Of a stretch of 64,000 nucleotides of DNA, positions 26,421 to 35,307 are shown piece after piece (position 1 is the first letter of the stretch; each line of letters opens with the position of its first letter). Position numbers and translations under genes: made by a program. Source of the stretch: Ferrovibrio sp046297895 (GTDB lineage: Bacteria; Pseudomonadota; Alphaproteobacteria; Ferrovibrionales; Ferrovibrionaceae); the NCBI RefSeq assembly GCF_046297895.1, contig NZ_JBKBHC010000008.1, forward strand, positions 186,001-250,000, written 5' to 3'. The notes under the pieces were generated by a model that worked only from the letters and a program-made list of their open reading frames with translations, was not told the DNA's origin and did no database searches.

Positions 26421-28322
26421 CTAATGCGGTTTGGCATAGCCGAGCGGCTGCAGCGCCGTCGAGATTTCACCAAGAATGGCGGGATCGTCGATGGTGGCGG
26501 GCATGCGGTAGTCCTGCGCGTCGGCAATTTTCTGCATCGTGCCGCGCAGTATCTTGCCCGAGCGGGTTTTCGGCAACCGTTTCACAACAACCGCCTGCTT
26601 GAAGGCGGCAACCGGGCCAATTTTTTCGCGGACCAGCTGGACCAGTTCACGCACAATCTGGTCCTCGGACCGGCTGACTCCGGCCTTGAGCACGACAAAT
26701 CCGAGCGGCACCTGCCCTTTCAACTGGTCGGCCACGCCGACGACGGCGCATTCCGCCACGTCGGGATGCGAAGCCAGCACCTCCTCCATGCCGCCGGTCG
26801 ACAGGCGATGGCCCGCGACATTGATGATGTCGTCGGTACGGCTCATGATAAAAATATAGCCATCCTCGTCAATGAAACCTGCATCGCCGGTGTTGTAATA
26901 GCCCGGGAAGCGCGAAAGGTAGCTTTTCCTGAAACCCTCGTCGTTGTTCCACAGCGTGGGCAGACAGCCCGGCGGCAGGGGCAGCTTGATCACGATATTG
27001 CCGATATCGCCCGCCTTCAGCGGATGGCCGTCATCGTCCAGCACCTGCACGTCATAACCGGGCACGATGCGCGTGGGCGAACCATGCTTGACCGGCAGAT
27101 GCTCGATCCCCATGCAGTTGGAGGCAACCGGCCAGCCGGTTTCCGTCTGCCACCAGTGATCGATCACCGGCCGCTTGAGATTGTCTTCTGCCCATTTCAC
27201 CGTGTCGGGATCGGCACGTTCGCCGGCAAGGAACAGGGTGCGGAAATCGGACAGGTCGTATTTGCCGATCAGTTCGACTTTCGGATCTTCCTTCTTGATG
27301 GCGCGGAAGGCGGTCGGCGCGGTGAACAGCACCGACACCTTGTGCTGTTCGATCACGCGCCAGTAGGCGCCGGCATCGGGCGTGCCGACCGGCTTGCCCT
27401 CGTACAGAATGCTGGTGCAGCCGAACAGCAGGGGCGCATAAACGATGTAGGAGTGGCCCACCACCCAGCCAACGTCGGATGCTGCCCAGAATACCTCGCC
27501 CGGCTTCATCCCGTAGACATTCTGCATCGACCAGTGCAGCGCCACCATGTGACCACCATTCTGGCGCACCACGCCTTTCGGGACGCCCGTGGTGCCCGAG
27601 GTGTAAAGCACATACAGCGGATCGGTCGCCTTTACCGGCACGCAGTCGGCAGGGGCGGCTTTGTCGCTTTCGGCATCAAAATCCAGGTCGCGGCCGGCCA
27701 TCATCGTGGCGGTGTACATGGGACGCTGGTGGATCAAGCAATGCTGCGGCTTGTGCGCCGCCATCTCGATGGCCTGATCCAGCAGTGGCTTGTATTCCAC
27801 CACGCGGCCTGGTTCCAGGCCGCAGGAAGAGGCGATGATCAGCTTGGGCTTGGCATCGTCGATGCGGGTGGCAAGTTCGCGCGGCGCGAAGCCGCCGAAC
27901 ACCACGGAATGGATTGCGCCGATACGCGCGCAGGCCAGCATGGCCAGCACGGCCTCAGGCGTCATCGACATGTAGATGATGACACGGTCGCCCTTGGCAA
28001 TGCCCAAAGCGGTCAGCGCACCGGCCACGCGGGCGACGCTGTCGCGCAGTTCGCGGGTTGTGAAGCGGCGGACCGTACCCGTGACCGGAGAGTCGTAAAT
28101 CAGGGCAATACGATCCCCGCACCCGGCTTCCACATGGCGATCAAGCGCATTGTAGCAGGTATTGGTCTCAGCTCCGGCGAACCACTGATAGAAGGGCGGA
28201 TTGGTGGCATCCAGGACCCGGTCCCATTTGCGGAACCAGTGCAGCGGAGCGGCCGCCTCGGCCCAGAAAGCTTCGGGGTCGGCCTTGGCTGCAGCGAAGA
28301 CCTGTTCATAGCGACTCGCCAT
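26421..28322 (-). CDS. prpE: Propionyl-CoA synthetase
   Basis: AMP-forming ligase of 633 residues activating propionate to propionyl-CoA, close to acetyl-CoA synthetase. PrpE features are the N-terminal ACS domain with PLHWFRKWDRVLD, then YTSGTTGVPKGVVRQNGGHMVAL near residue 240, YGMKPGEVFWAASDVGWVVGHSYIVYAPLL near 265, DHWWQTETGWP near 390 and KTRSGKILRGTMQKIAD with the acetylatable lysine near 595. The methylcitrate or propionyl-CoA carboxylase genes are not in the window. It lies upstream of ampG on the same strand (three bases apart). Confidence 0.95.
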   Translation of the reverse strand: MASRYEQVFAAAKADPEAFWAEAAAPLHWFRKWDRVLDATNPPFYQWFAGAETNTCYNALDRHVEAGCGDRIALIYDSPVTGTVRRFTTRELRDSVARVAGALTALGIAKGDRVIIYMSMTPEAVLAMLACARIGAIHSVVFGGFAPRELATRIDDAKPKLIIASSCGLEPGRVVEYKPLLDQAIEMAAHKPQHCLIHQRPMYTATMMAGRDLDFDAESDKAAPADCVPVKATDPLYVLYTSGTTGVPKGVVRQNGGHMVALHWSMQNVYGMKPGEVFWAASDVGWVVGHSYIVYAPLLFGCTSILYEGKPVGTPDAGAYWRVIEQHKVSVLFTAPTAFRAIKKEDPKVELIGKYDLSDFRTLFLAGERADPDTVKWAEDNLKRPVIDHWWQTETGWPVASNCMGIEHLPVKHGSPTRIVPGYDVQVLDDDGHPLKAGDIGNIVIKLPLPPGCLPTLWNNDEGFRKSYLSRFPGYYNTGDAGFIDEDGYIFIMSRTDDIINVAGHRLSTGGMEEVLASHPDVAECAVVGVADQLKGQVPLGFVVLKAGVSRSEDQIVRELVQLVREKIGPVAAFKQAVVVKRLPKTRSGKILRGTMQKIADAQDYRMPATIDDPAILGEISTALQPLGYAKPH

Positions 28323-28437
28323 CTTTTCCTCCCGACCGTCTTATTTTCCGGCTGTCGATCTATACCAGACCGCAGCGGGGCTGAATAAGACTCTCGTCTA
28401 AGAATCGAGACGGCCTGACAGCCTGTCCTGAGACCAA

Positions 28438-29424
28438 TTATTCCGCTGCCTGGGCCGCGGCAGAGCCAAGCAGTTCGGCCCGGGCTGCGTCGTACTCGCG
28501 CTTCATGCGGGCAACCAGATCGGCCACGGTGGGCACGTCATGAATCGAGCCGACGCCCTGCCCCGCACCCCAGATGTCGCGCCAGGCCTTTGACTTCGAA
28601 CTGCCGCCCGAGCCAAAGCTCATCGTGCTCTTGTCGGCCTCGGGCAGGTTATCGGGATCCAGGCCGGCCTGGGCGATGCTGGGCTTGAGATAGTTGCCAT
28701 GCACACCGGTGAACAGCGAGGAATAGACGATGTCGTTGGCGGCGGTATCCACCAGCATCTGCTTGTATTCCGGCACCGCATTGGCCTCCTGGGTGGCAAT
28801 GAACCGCGTGCCGATATAGGCGAAATCCGCGCCCATCGCTTGCGCGGCCAGCACCTGGTTGCCCCGGGTGATCGAGCCCGACAGTGCAATCGGGCCATCG
28901 AAGAATTCGCGTATCTCCGAGACCAGCGCGAATGGGCTGAGCGTGCCGGCATGGCCGCCGGCGCCGGCGCAGACCAGGATCAGGCCGTCGACGCCGGCTT
29001 CCAGCGCCTTCTTCGCATGCCGGATGTTGATCACGTCATGCAGCACAATGCCGCCGTATGAATGCACGGCCTGCACCACCTCGTTCGGCGCACGCAGGCT
29101 GGTAATGACGATGGGCACCTTGTATTTGACGCAGACTTCCATGTCGTGCATCAGGCGATCATTCGAGTGATGCACGATCTGGTTGACGGCGAAGGGCGCC
29201 ACCGGCTTTTCTGGATGCTTGGCGCGATAGTCGTCCAGTTCCGTCGTAATGCGCTTGAGCCACTCTTCCAGCAACTCCGCCGGGCGTGCATTCAGCGCCG
29301 GAAAAGAACCGACGATGCCGGCCTTGCACTGGGCGATCACGAGTTCCGGACCCGAGACGATGAACATCGGCGAGCCGATGACCGGCAGCGAGAGACGACC
29401 TTTTACAACGGCGGGCAGGGCCAT
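28438..29424 (-). CDS. NAD(P)H-dependent flavin oxidoreductase / nitronate monooxygenase-like
   Basis: TIM-barrel FMN protein of 328 residues of the 2-nitropropane dioxygenase family. GSPMFIVSGPELVIAQCKAGIVGSFPALN at the N-terminus, GLILVCAGAGGHAGTLSPFALV near residue 145 and GADFAYIGTRFIATQEA near 200 (phosphate-binding) are visible; AGAGGHAG carries the His of the active site. Whether it oxidises alkyl nitronates or reduces quinones or enoyl groups is not known. GGAGG lies upstream of the ATG. It sits between prpE and a divergent alpha/beta hydrolase. Confidence 0.9.
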   Translation of the reverse strand: MALPAVVKGRLSLPVIGSPMFIVSGPELVIAQCKAGIVGSFPALNARPAELLEEWLKRITTELDDYRAKHPEKPVAPFAVNQIVHHSNDRLMHDMEVCVKYKVPIVITSLRAPNEVVQAVHSYGGIVLHDVINIRHAKKALEAGVDGLILVCAGAGGHAGTLSPFALVSEIREFFDGPIALSGSITRGNQVLAAQAMGADFAYIGTRFIATQEANAVPEYKQMLVDTAANDIVYSSLFTGVHGNYLKPSIAQAGLDPDNLPEADKSTMSFGSGGSSKSKAWRDIWGAGQGVGSIHDVPTVADLVARMKREYDAARAELLGSAAAQAAE

Positions 29425-29561
29425 GATTTCCTCCAGGAATTCTATGGGGGCAGATTAGGCAGCCGCCGCGTCTTGTGCAATCACGCCATGTTTACCCTGC
29501 GGCAGTCATCCGGCTGGCCGGACGGTGCGTAAGAAGGCAAGAACAGCATTATAGGATCGCC

Positions 29562-30509
29562 ATGGTTACCGCCCTGATCCTGGTCGGGTTTGCCCTCTTC
29601 GGGTTAGGCGCGACCACCGCCCACCTGACCCGGCAAGCCGAGGCGGATTTCCCTGCCACTGGCAGGATGATCACCGCCGGGGGCCTGCAGCAGCATGTGA
29701 TCGAACGGGGCGATGCAACCGACGACCGGCCGGTTTTGGTAATGATACATGGCGCCTATGGTGCCGCCGGCGATTTTGCCATCAGCCTGATGCCACTTGT
29801 GGAAGGCCGCTTTCATGCCGTGGCCGTGGACCGCCCCGGTCACGGCTATTCCGAGCGAGGTGAAGCCGCGACACCCGAACGCCAGGCACAAGCCCTGCAT
29901 GCCGCGATGATTGCACTCGGCATCAAGCGCCCCATTCTGCTCGGATTTTCCTTCGGCGGCGCGGTGGCGCTCAGCTACGCCCTGCAATACCCCAACGACA
30001 CGGCGGCCGTGGTCCTGATCAACCCGGCCTCGCATCCTTGGCGTGACGGTCTCACCCTTCCCTTTGGCATTACCGATGCCCCGCTTCTGGGCCCGGTGGT
30101 GAGAAATACCCTGGTCACGCCCGTGGGCCACCTGCTGAAGGATGCTGGCGCCGAACGGGTCTTTCGCCCCGGCAGCGTGCCGCCGGCTTTCTCGCAGGCG
30201 CCGCTGGCATTGAGCCTGCGTCCTGTCAGCTACGCTGCAAATACCGAAGACATCCGCCAACTGGACGGCTTCTTGCGCCGGCAGGCTCCGCTGTATCCGG
30301 ATCTGCGCCTGCCCGTGGAGATCGTCGTGGATGAAAACGATCCGTCGGTCTCGCCCGACATCCATGGCCGCCGGCTGGCGCGCGAAATTGCCGATGCCGG
30401 CCTGATCGTGACGCGTGGCGGCGGACATCCGCTGCATTTTTCGCGCCCCGATGCCGTATTGCAGGCCATCGACCGCGCGGCGCAACGGGCGGGCCTCAGG
30501 CCGCGCTGA
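29562..30509 (+). CDS. Alpha/beta hydrolase, membrane-anchored or exported
   Basis: Serine hydrolase of 315 residues. It begins with a hydrophobic segment VTALILVGFALFGLGATTAH that would anchor or export it, followed by an alpha/beta fold: oxyanion region MIHGAYGAAGDF near 65, DRPGHGYSERG near 95, nucleophile elbow GFSFGGAVAL near 128 (catalytic Ser in G-x-S-x-G), acidic residue in VDENDPSVS near 254 and histidine in RGGGHPLHF near 285. Substrate unknown. The open frame extends back to a GTG at 29475, but ATG 29562 with GGAT upstream and the signal-like N-terminus is preferred. It overlaps the convergent transpeptidase by 14 bases. Confidence 0.87.
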   Translation: MVTALILVGFALFGLGATTAHLTRQAEADFPATGRMITAGGLQQHVIERGDATDDRPVLVMIHGAYGAAGDFAISLMPLVEGRFHAVAVDRPGHGYSERGEAATPERQAQALHAAMIALGIKRPILLGFSFGGAVALSYALQYPNDTAAVVLINPASHPWRDGLTLPFGITDAPLLGPVVRNTLVTPVGHLLKDAGAERVFRPGSVPPAFSQAPLALSLRPVSYAANTEDIRQLDGFLRRQAPLYPDLRLPVEIVVDENDPSVSPDIHGRRLAREIADAGLIVTRGGGHPLHFSRPDAVLQAIDRAAQRAGLRPR

Positions 30510-31008
30510 CGATCTGCATGGCCGCATTCGGGGGCAACACCGCCAGCAGGGCCAGAAGATCGGACAGAGCCAGCGCCACACAGCCTTCGGTGCCACTGTA
30601 ATCGGCCCGCGCCACATGGAGGAAAATCGCGCTGCCCATTCCGGGCACTGGCGGATCGTCGTTATGGCCCAGAACGACGATCACGTCATAGACAGAATCC
30701 TCGCGCCAGAGCTTTTCATGGCTGGCGGCAAAAGGCAGAACGACGTGGCGGTTATAAGCGGGGTCGCCTGGATCATCGCACCAGCCATCCTGTGGCGTCA
30801 GCGCCTGCAACGGCAGGCGCGTATCGGGTGCGGCGAGGCGATCGACACGATAATAAACCTGACGCAGAGCATAGCGACCGAGCGGCGTGGCGCCGTCGCC
30901 CTCGCGCTTGTCGGCCTCAGGCTTACAGCCGCCTTTGCCCAGCGCGCAGCGGAACCGCAATCCGCCATGCCTTAGGATTCCGTTGGACGTGACGATGATA
31001 TCGCTCAT
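30496..31008 (-). CDS. L,D-transpeptidase family protein (YkuD domain)
   Basis: Small protein of 170 residues with the YkuD catalytic fold: FLHVARADYSGTEGCVALA near residue 133 gives the His and catalytic Cys of the H-x(n)-GC signature, and GATPLGRYALRQVYYR near 40 resembles the substrate strand DGATPVG typical of the family. No signal peptide is visible, so the protein may be cytoplasmic or use an unrecognised export route, which is unusual for a peptidoglycan crosslinker. I take ATG 31008; a TTG at 31026 is possible. It overlaps the convergent hydrolase gene by 14 bases. Confidence 0.85.
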   Translation of the reverse strand: MSDIIVTSNGILRHGGLRFRCALGKGGCKPEADKREGDGATPLGRYALRQVYYRVDRLAAPDTRLPLQALTPQDGWCDDPGDPAYNRHVVLPFAASHEKLWREDSVYDVIVVLGHNDDPPVPGMGSAIFLHVARADYSGTEGCVALALSDLLALLAVLPPNAAMQIVSAA

Positions 31009-31046
31009 GCCGGGATCAGGCGGCAAAGCGGCGTTTTATGCAAGCC

Positions 31047-32042
31047 TTAGTAGCTGGCATCCAGCGCAGGCTGCTGGCCGCCCTGGCGATCACGCTGCTG
31101 CTGCATGTCGAAATACTTCTGATAGGCTTCGGCAGCGCGCAGCGCCCAGTCATTCGCCGACGGGGCCGATGTATGCAGTTGATCGGGCGAAACCTTGGCA
31201 CCGTATTTCGCGGCAACATTCTGCTGCGTAACCGGCGAGGTGCCCGCGGCCCGGCTCGCTGCGGGGGCATTGCCGGGAAAGGCCGGGAACCAAGCTCGGC
31301 CATCGGCCGTTGTCTCGGGGCTGGCGATATTGGACAACGCAGCCGGCTGTGCACGCCCTCGCGCCACAGCCATCGGGTTGCGGGCCTGAGCCGCCATGAT
31401 CGCTTCCATGGCCGGCTCCGCCGTAGCGCCCTGCGCCGAAGCCTGCTGCTTGAGGGCCTGGAAGAGATCGCTGGGCAATTCGATGGCGGACCTGGCTTCC
31501 GTGGGCCGGCCTTGCTCGGCCATGCGACGTTCGCTGCGCGTCTCATCGATCCGGGCGGCAAGCTTCAGGTCGGGCCGTGCGGCCTGCATCTGCCCTTGAA
31601 CAAGCGCGGCCTGTTGCTGGGCGGCCTGCTGCTGTGCAGCGGCATCTGCGACAGCCACGGCCGGTTTTGCCTTGCCATCCAGATCAAGCCCCAGCATGGC
31701 CATGGCATGCTCGCCCGGGTCTTTGCCCGTGCTTTCATTGACCATGGCGCTGACGACCGATAACGCCAGGCCGATCGGCCCGCCGAACAATGCGCCGCCG
31801 GCCATGCGCGAACCGGCCTCGATCTGGTCGCCGGTGATCGCGCGATAGACGGTGGAAACGACCGGGATGTGCTGGAGCGGATTGATGATGTCGAGAAGGT
31901 CGGAGAATTTGAAACCGCCCGGGCCAAACATGCCGCGCCGTTCGCGTGCATCGCCATTGCCCGCAGCCTCGGCCTGCTGGGCCGGCGGCTTGGGCTGCAT
32001 CCCGGAAGACGGGAGCGAGGCTATGGCGAGATCGTCGGACAT
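31047..32042 (-). CDS. Hypothetical protein, Gln/Ala-rich
   Basis: Not recognised. The 331 residues have three parts: a low-complexity N-terminus; a conserved-looking block around 45-115 (GGFKFSDLLDIINPLQHIP, then VYRAITGDQIEAGSRMAGGALFGGPIGLALSVVSAMV) with a glycine-rich hydrophobic stretch resembling a membrane-inserting segment; and a long Gln/Ala-rich linker with disordered composition, ending SANDWALRAAEAYQKYFDMQQQ. No signal peptide. AAAGGA upstream supports ATG 32042 over an in-frame ATG at 32075. It is divergent from the Zur-controlled unit, so its promoter shares that intergenic region. Confidence 0.78.
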   Translation of the reverse strand: MSDDLAIASLPSSGMQPKPPAQQAEAAGNGDARERRGMFGPGGFKFSDLLDIINPLQHIPVVSTVYRAITGDQIEAGSRMAGGALFGGPIGLALSVVSAMVNESTGKDPGEHAMAMLGLDLDGKAKPAVAVADAAAQQQAAQQQAALVQGQMQAARPDLKLAARIDETRSERRMAEQGRPTEARSAIELPSDLFQALKQQASAQGATAEPAMEAIMAAQARNPMAVARGRAQPAALSNIASPETTADGRAWFPAFPGNAPAASRAAGTSPVTQQNVAAKYGAKVSPDQLHTSAPSANDWALRAAEAYQKYFDMQQQRDRQGGQQPALDASY

Positions 32043-32163
32043 GCGGATCCTTTCACGGAGGGCTTCGCAAGCCATGTGCCAGAAAATTACTTATTTTATT
32101 CATATGCTTATATCGAATAGCCCAAAGCTTCGGCAAAATCTGCCGAGGAGGGATGGCCACATC

Positions 32164-32191
32164 TTGCCCACCCAAATTGTTATATTATAAC
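32164..32191 (+). promoter_or_regulatory. Predicted sigma-70-type promoter of the COG0523 gene
   Basis: TTGCCC at 32164-32169 and TATAAC at 32186-32191, 16-base spacer. The expected start site falls at about 32197-32200, at or just before the ATG at 32200, so the transcript would be leaderless. The Zur box overlaps the -10 element. Confidence 0.5.
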
Positions 32192-32192
32192 A
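32178..32192. promoter_or_regulatory. Zur box
   Basis: TGTTATATTATAACA, a perfect 15-bp dyad matching the known proteobacterial Zur core TGTTATANTATAACA. It overlaps the -10 region and ends eight bases before the COG0523 start codon, so zinc-bound Zur would block transcription. Confidence 0.88.
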
Positions 32193-32199
32193 TATCTAA

Positions 32200-33426
32200 A
32201 TGTCTCATTCGAATCATCGCCTCCCCGTCACGTTGCTGTCCGGTTTCCTCGGCGCCGGCAAGACCACCCTGCTGAACCACATCCTGGGAAACCGGGAAGG
32301 CAAGCGTGTCGCTGTCATCGTCAACGACATGAGCGAGGTGAATATCGATGCCGCCCTCGTCCGCGACGGCAATGCGGGTCTGAGCCGAACCGAAGAGCAG
32401 CTCGTCGAGATGTCGAACGGTTGCATCTGCTGCACGCTGCGCGACGACTTGCTGCAGGAAGTTCGCCGGCTGGCTGGCGAGGGCCGCTTTGATTTCCTGC
32501 TGATCGAATCGACGGGCATTGCCGAACCAATGCCCGTGGCTGCCACTTTCGATTTCCGCGACGAGCATGGTTTCAGCCTCAGCGACATCGCGCGGCTCGA
32601 CACGATGGTGACGGTGGTCGATGCCTATAATTTCCTGCGCGATTACGGATCGACGGATTTCCTGCGCGACCGCGGCGAATCCCTGGGCGAAGAAGACACG
32701 CGCACCGTGGTCGACCTGCTGGTCGAGCAGATGGAATGCGCCGACACCATCATCCTGAACAAGACGGACCTGGTCGCGCCTCAGGAAATCGGCTTCCTGG
32801 AAGGCCTGATCCGCACCTTCAACCCGCATGCGATCATCCTGCGTGCCGAGTTTGGTCGAATTCCGCTCAGCCAGGTTCTGGATACCGGTCGCTACAATCC
32901 CGAACGCACCCAGGCCCTGCCCGGCTGGCAGCAGGCCCTGCTGGGCCACAACCTGCCGGAGACCGAGGAATACAGCATCCGCAGCTTCGTCTACCGCGCA
33001 CGGCGCCCTTTCCATCCACAACGACTGATGGCCTGGCTGAATCAGGAATGGCCGAATGTGTGGCGCTCGAAAGGCTTTTTCTGGCTCGCCAGCCGAATGG
33101 CCTTCGTGGGCTCCTGGTCGCAGGCCGGCGCCGTTACGCGACACGAAAAGGCAGGCCTGTGGTGGGCAGCGATCCCCAAGCCGCATTGGCCGGATCATCC
33201 CGACTGGCAGGCCGGCATCAAACAGGTCTGGCAGGAGCCCTTTGGCGACCGCCGCCAGGAAATCGTGCTGATCGGTGCAGGGATGGATCGCACGGCCCTG
33301 ACAGCAGGTTTTGACGCCTGCCTTCTGACAGAGGCTGAAATGACAGGCGGACCGGAAGCCTGGCGCGCATTCGCCGATCCCTTCCCGCGGTGGAGCGATC
33401 AGACCGTGGCAGCGGAACAGGCATGA
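32200..33426 (+). CDS. COG0523 GTP-binding metallochaperone (ZigA/YciC-like)
   Basis: G3E-family GTPase of 408 residues, predicted zinc chaperone used under zinc limitation. Walker A GFLGAGKTT is at 15-23, the metal-binding CxCC (NGCICCTL) at 75-78, ESTGIAEP near 107 and NKTDLV near 186. The C-terminal CobW_C domain runs from about 265 and has His and Trp residues (PKPHWPDHPDW). The upstream perfect Zur box, and DUF1826 immediately downstream, place it in the zinc-starvation subgroup. No Shine-Dalgarno is present before ATG 32200, and no alternative start lies before the conserved RLPVTLLSG, consistent with a leaderless mRNA. ATGA overlap with the next gene. Confidence 0.93.
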   Translation: MSHSNHRLPVTLLSGFLGAGKTTLLNHILGNREGKRVAVIVNDMSEVNIDAALVRDGNAGLSRTEEQLVEMSNGCICCTLRDDLLQEVRRLAGEGRFDFLLIESTGIAEPMPVAATFDFRDEHGFSLSDIARLDTMVTVVDAYNFLRDYGSTDFLRDRGESLGEEDTRTVVDLLVEQMECADTIILNKTDLVAPQEIGFLEGLIRTFNPHAIILRAEFGRIPLSQVLDTGRYNPERTQALPGWQQALLGHNLPETEEYSIRSFVYRARRPFHPQRLMAWLNQEWPNVWRSKGFFWLASRMAFVGSWSQAGAVTRHEKAGLWWAAIPKPHWPDHPDWQAGIKQVWQEPFGDRRQEIVLIGAGMDRTALTAGFDACLLTEAEMTGGPEAWRAFADPFPRWSDQTVAAEQA

Positions 33427-34082
33427 CCCAAGCACTGCAACATCACGCACTGACCGGCATCCATGCCAGCGTGCTGGACGAAATCCGGCGCTCCGGCATC
33501 AACCTTGCGATCTGGCACCGGCCCCAGGATTCAGCCCTCGCCAGGTTATGCGCAGACATCGCGAACAGACACGATAACGGCCTGCGCCTGTATGTCGACA
33601 GCAACACCGTCGATGGCGTTATCCGACAGGCGATGGCCGCAGCCGGCTGGGGATGCGAAACCCGCCTCGCGCCATTGACCAGCGATGTCATCCATGCAGC
33701 GCAGGTATTCTTTCAACTGGCTGAATGCGAACGCGCACATATCGACCTGTCCGTCTTGCGCACCGATGCCTGTCGCTATTTCCATGTCGATAACGTTGGC
33801 CTGCGCCTGTTATGCACCTATGCTGGTCCTGGTACTGAATGGCTGGACAATGCCAATGTCGTCCGCGAGGCACTGGGGCGCGGCGACAACGGCGCCATTC
33901 TGCGCGATGCCGGCCGTATCCAGCACATGCCGGCCGGGGCTATCGGCATACTGAAAGGCGAACGCTATCCCGGCAATGATGGCAATGGCATCGTCCATCG
34001 CTCCGCGCCGATCCTGCGCCGCGGCCAACGCAGATTGCTGCTGCGGATCGATCAGCCGGGGCCACACCTGCCCCAGGAATGA
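33423..34082 (+). CDS. DUF1826 domain-containing protein
   Basis: Protein of 219 residues matching DUF1826, a family of unknown function regularly found next to Zur-controlled COG0523 GTPases. Visible conserved parts are LAIWHRPQDSALARL near 30, LSVLRTDACRYFHVDN near 115 and LLCTYAGPGTEWLDN near 137, followed by HMPAGAIGILKGERYPG and GIVHRSAP; several His and Cys residues could bind metal. ATG 33423 overlaps the GTPase stop as ATGA, so translation is coupled and it should be induced by zinc shortage. The last 16 bases before ribA contain no feature. Confidence 0.88.
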   Translation: MTQALQHHALTGIHASVLDEIRRSGINLAIWHRPQDSALARLCADIANRHDNGLRLYVDSNTVDGVIRQAMAAAGWGCETRLAPLTSDVIHAAQVFFQLAECERAHIDLSVLRTDACRYFHVDNVGLRLLCTYAGPGTEWLDNANVVREALGRGDNGAILRDAGRIQHMPAGAIGILKGERYPGNDGNGIVHRSAPILRRGQRRLLLRIDQPGPHLPQE

Positions 34083-34097
34083 CGGTGTGGCGACAAC

Positions 34098-35210
34098 CTA
34101 GAGATAATGCCCTGAGCGTTTGCGCTTTGCAGCCAGGTAGGCCTCGTTATGGGCATTGGAGGGAAACTTGTGCGGCACCCGCTCGGCCACTGCAATGCCG
34201 CAGGCCTCCAGCCCCTTCACCTTCTCCGGATTGTTGGTCAGCAGCCGCACAGTGGTGAAGCCCAGCCGCTGCAACATGCGGGCGGCCGGCAGGAACCAGC
34301 GCTCGTCGGCATCGAAACCGATGCGCTGGTTGGCTTCGATGGTGTCGAAGCCCTGATCCTGCAACTGATAGGCGCGCAGCTTGTTGACCAGACCGATGCC
34401 GCGGCCCTCCTGGGCCAGATACAGCAGCACGCCGCCGCCGGCCTCGTTGATGGTGCGGATGGCGCCGCGTAGCTGCTCGCCGCAATCGCAGCGCAGCGAA
34501 CCGAGCAGGTCGCCGGTGAAACACTCCGAATGCAGCCGCGCCAGCACCGGCTTTGTCGGATCGGGATCGCCGATCACCAGGGCGAAATGCTCCTGCCTGC
34601 CATCGGCCGGGCGGAAGGCATAGAGCCGCGCATTCTCGGCATCGGCGACCGGCAGCCGCGCCTGGCTGACCGGCATCAGGGTTTCCGCCTCGGCCAGATC
34701 ATAAGCCGCAACAGCCGCACCCGAAACCGACTGCAGTCCGTCCGGTACGGCGGCATCCCTTGCCAGCGGCACATGGATGGCCGCCGGCAGCAGGTACGCC
34801 GTCTTGGCCAGCTTCACCGCCAGCCGGGCACTTTCCGGCGCCGCCGCCTTGATGCGCGTGAAGGGGCCGCGCAGGGGGGCGGACAGGTCGCGGCTGGCAT
34901 CGGCAAGATCGCGGATCAGTGTTGCCCTCTCGGCATCGGTCGCCGGCAGTTCGGCCACCGGCAGCAGGATGGTGTCGTCTCCGGTAGGGCCGATATGCAA
35001 TACCGCGGCACGCGAGGCCGTAAGCGCCAGCGTGCCATTTTGCGAAAGCTGCATCGCCTGGGCCAGCATGGCCTCGGTCAGGGTTTCAGCGGCCAGGACC
35101 AGGATGCGTTCGCCGTCGGCCATGACAAGCAGCACCGGCCGGCCGCGGCGCAGTTCGTGGCCGGCACGGTCGACCGCGATGGCCGCGGCAGTGTGGGAAA
35201 GCTGTGTCAT
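34098..35210 (-). CDS. ribA: GTP cyclohydrolase II (RibA) with degenerate RibB-like N-terminus
   Basis: Riboflavin pathway enzyme opening the imidazole ring of GTP. Of 370 residues, the C-terminal 180 form GTP cyclohydrolase II: zinc ligands in SECFTGDLLGSLRCDCGEQL near 228, GTP-binding LYLAQEGRGIGL near 262, the catalytic Asp/Arg region DTIEANQRIGFDADER near 288 and LLTNNPEKVKGLEACGI near 328. The N-terminal 190 residues align with the DHBP synthase shape but lack its conserved acidic active-site cluster, so that half is probably inactive or structural, as in other alphaproteobacterial RibA proteins. No FMN riboswitch is visible upstream. Confidence 0.93.
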   Translation of the reverse strand: MTQLSHTAAAIAVDRAGHELRRGRPVLLVMADGERILVLAAETLTEAMLAQAMQLSQNGTLALTASRAAVLHIGPTGDDTILLPVAELPATDAERATLIRDLADASRDLSAPLRGPFTRIKAAAPESARLAVKLAKTAYLLPAAIHVPLARDAAVPDGLQSVSGAAVAAYDLAEAETLMPVSQARLPVADAENARLYAFRPADGRQEHFALVIGDPDPTKPVLARLHSECFTGDLLGSLRCDCGEQLRGAIRTINEAGGGVLLYLAQEGRGIGLVNKLRAYQLQDQGFDTIEANQRIGFDADERWFLPAARMLQRLGFTTVRLLTNNPEKVKGLEACGIAVAERVPHKFPSNAHNEAYLAAKRKRSGHYL

Positions 35211-35307
35211 GACCGGTCCGGTTTACGACGCCCGGACCGGGCCGGCAAGGCGTCGCGCCGCTTTACGCAAGGTTGTGGCGGCCCGTGTGGCTGGCTAAGG
35301 TCGTAGC

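Noticed and set aside
26424..28388. 654-residue open frame antisense to prpE
   Set aside because: His/Arg/Gly-rich low-complexity translation; prpE on the other strand has all motifs.
35211..35307. Possible FMN riboswitch at ribA, and TPP riboswitch at the ThiE-like gene
   Set aside because: The upstream regions are too short and show none of the conserved aptamer blocks.
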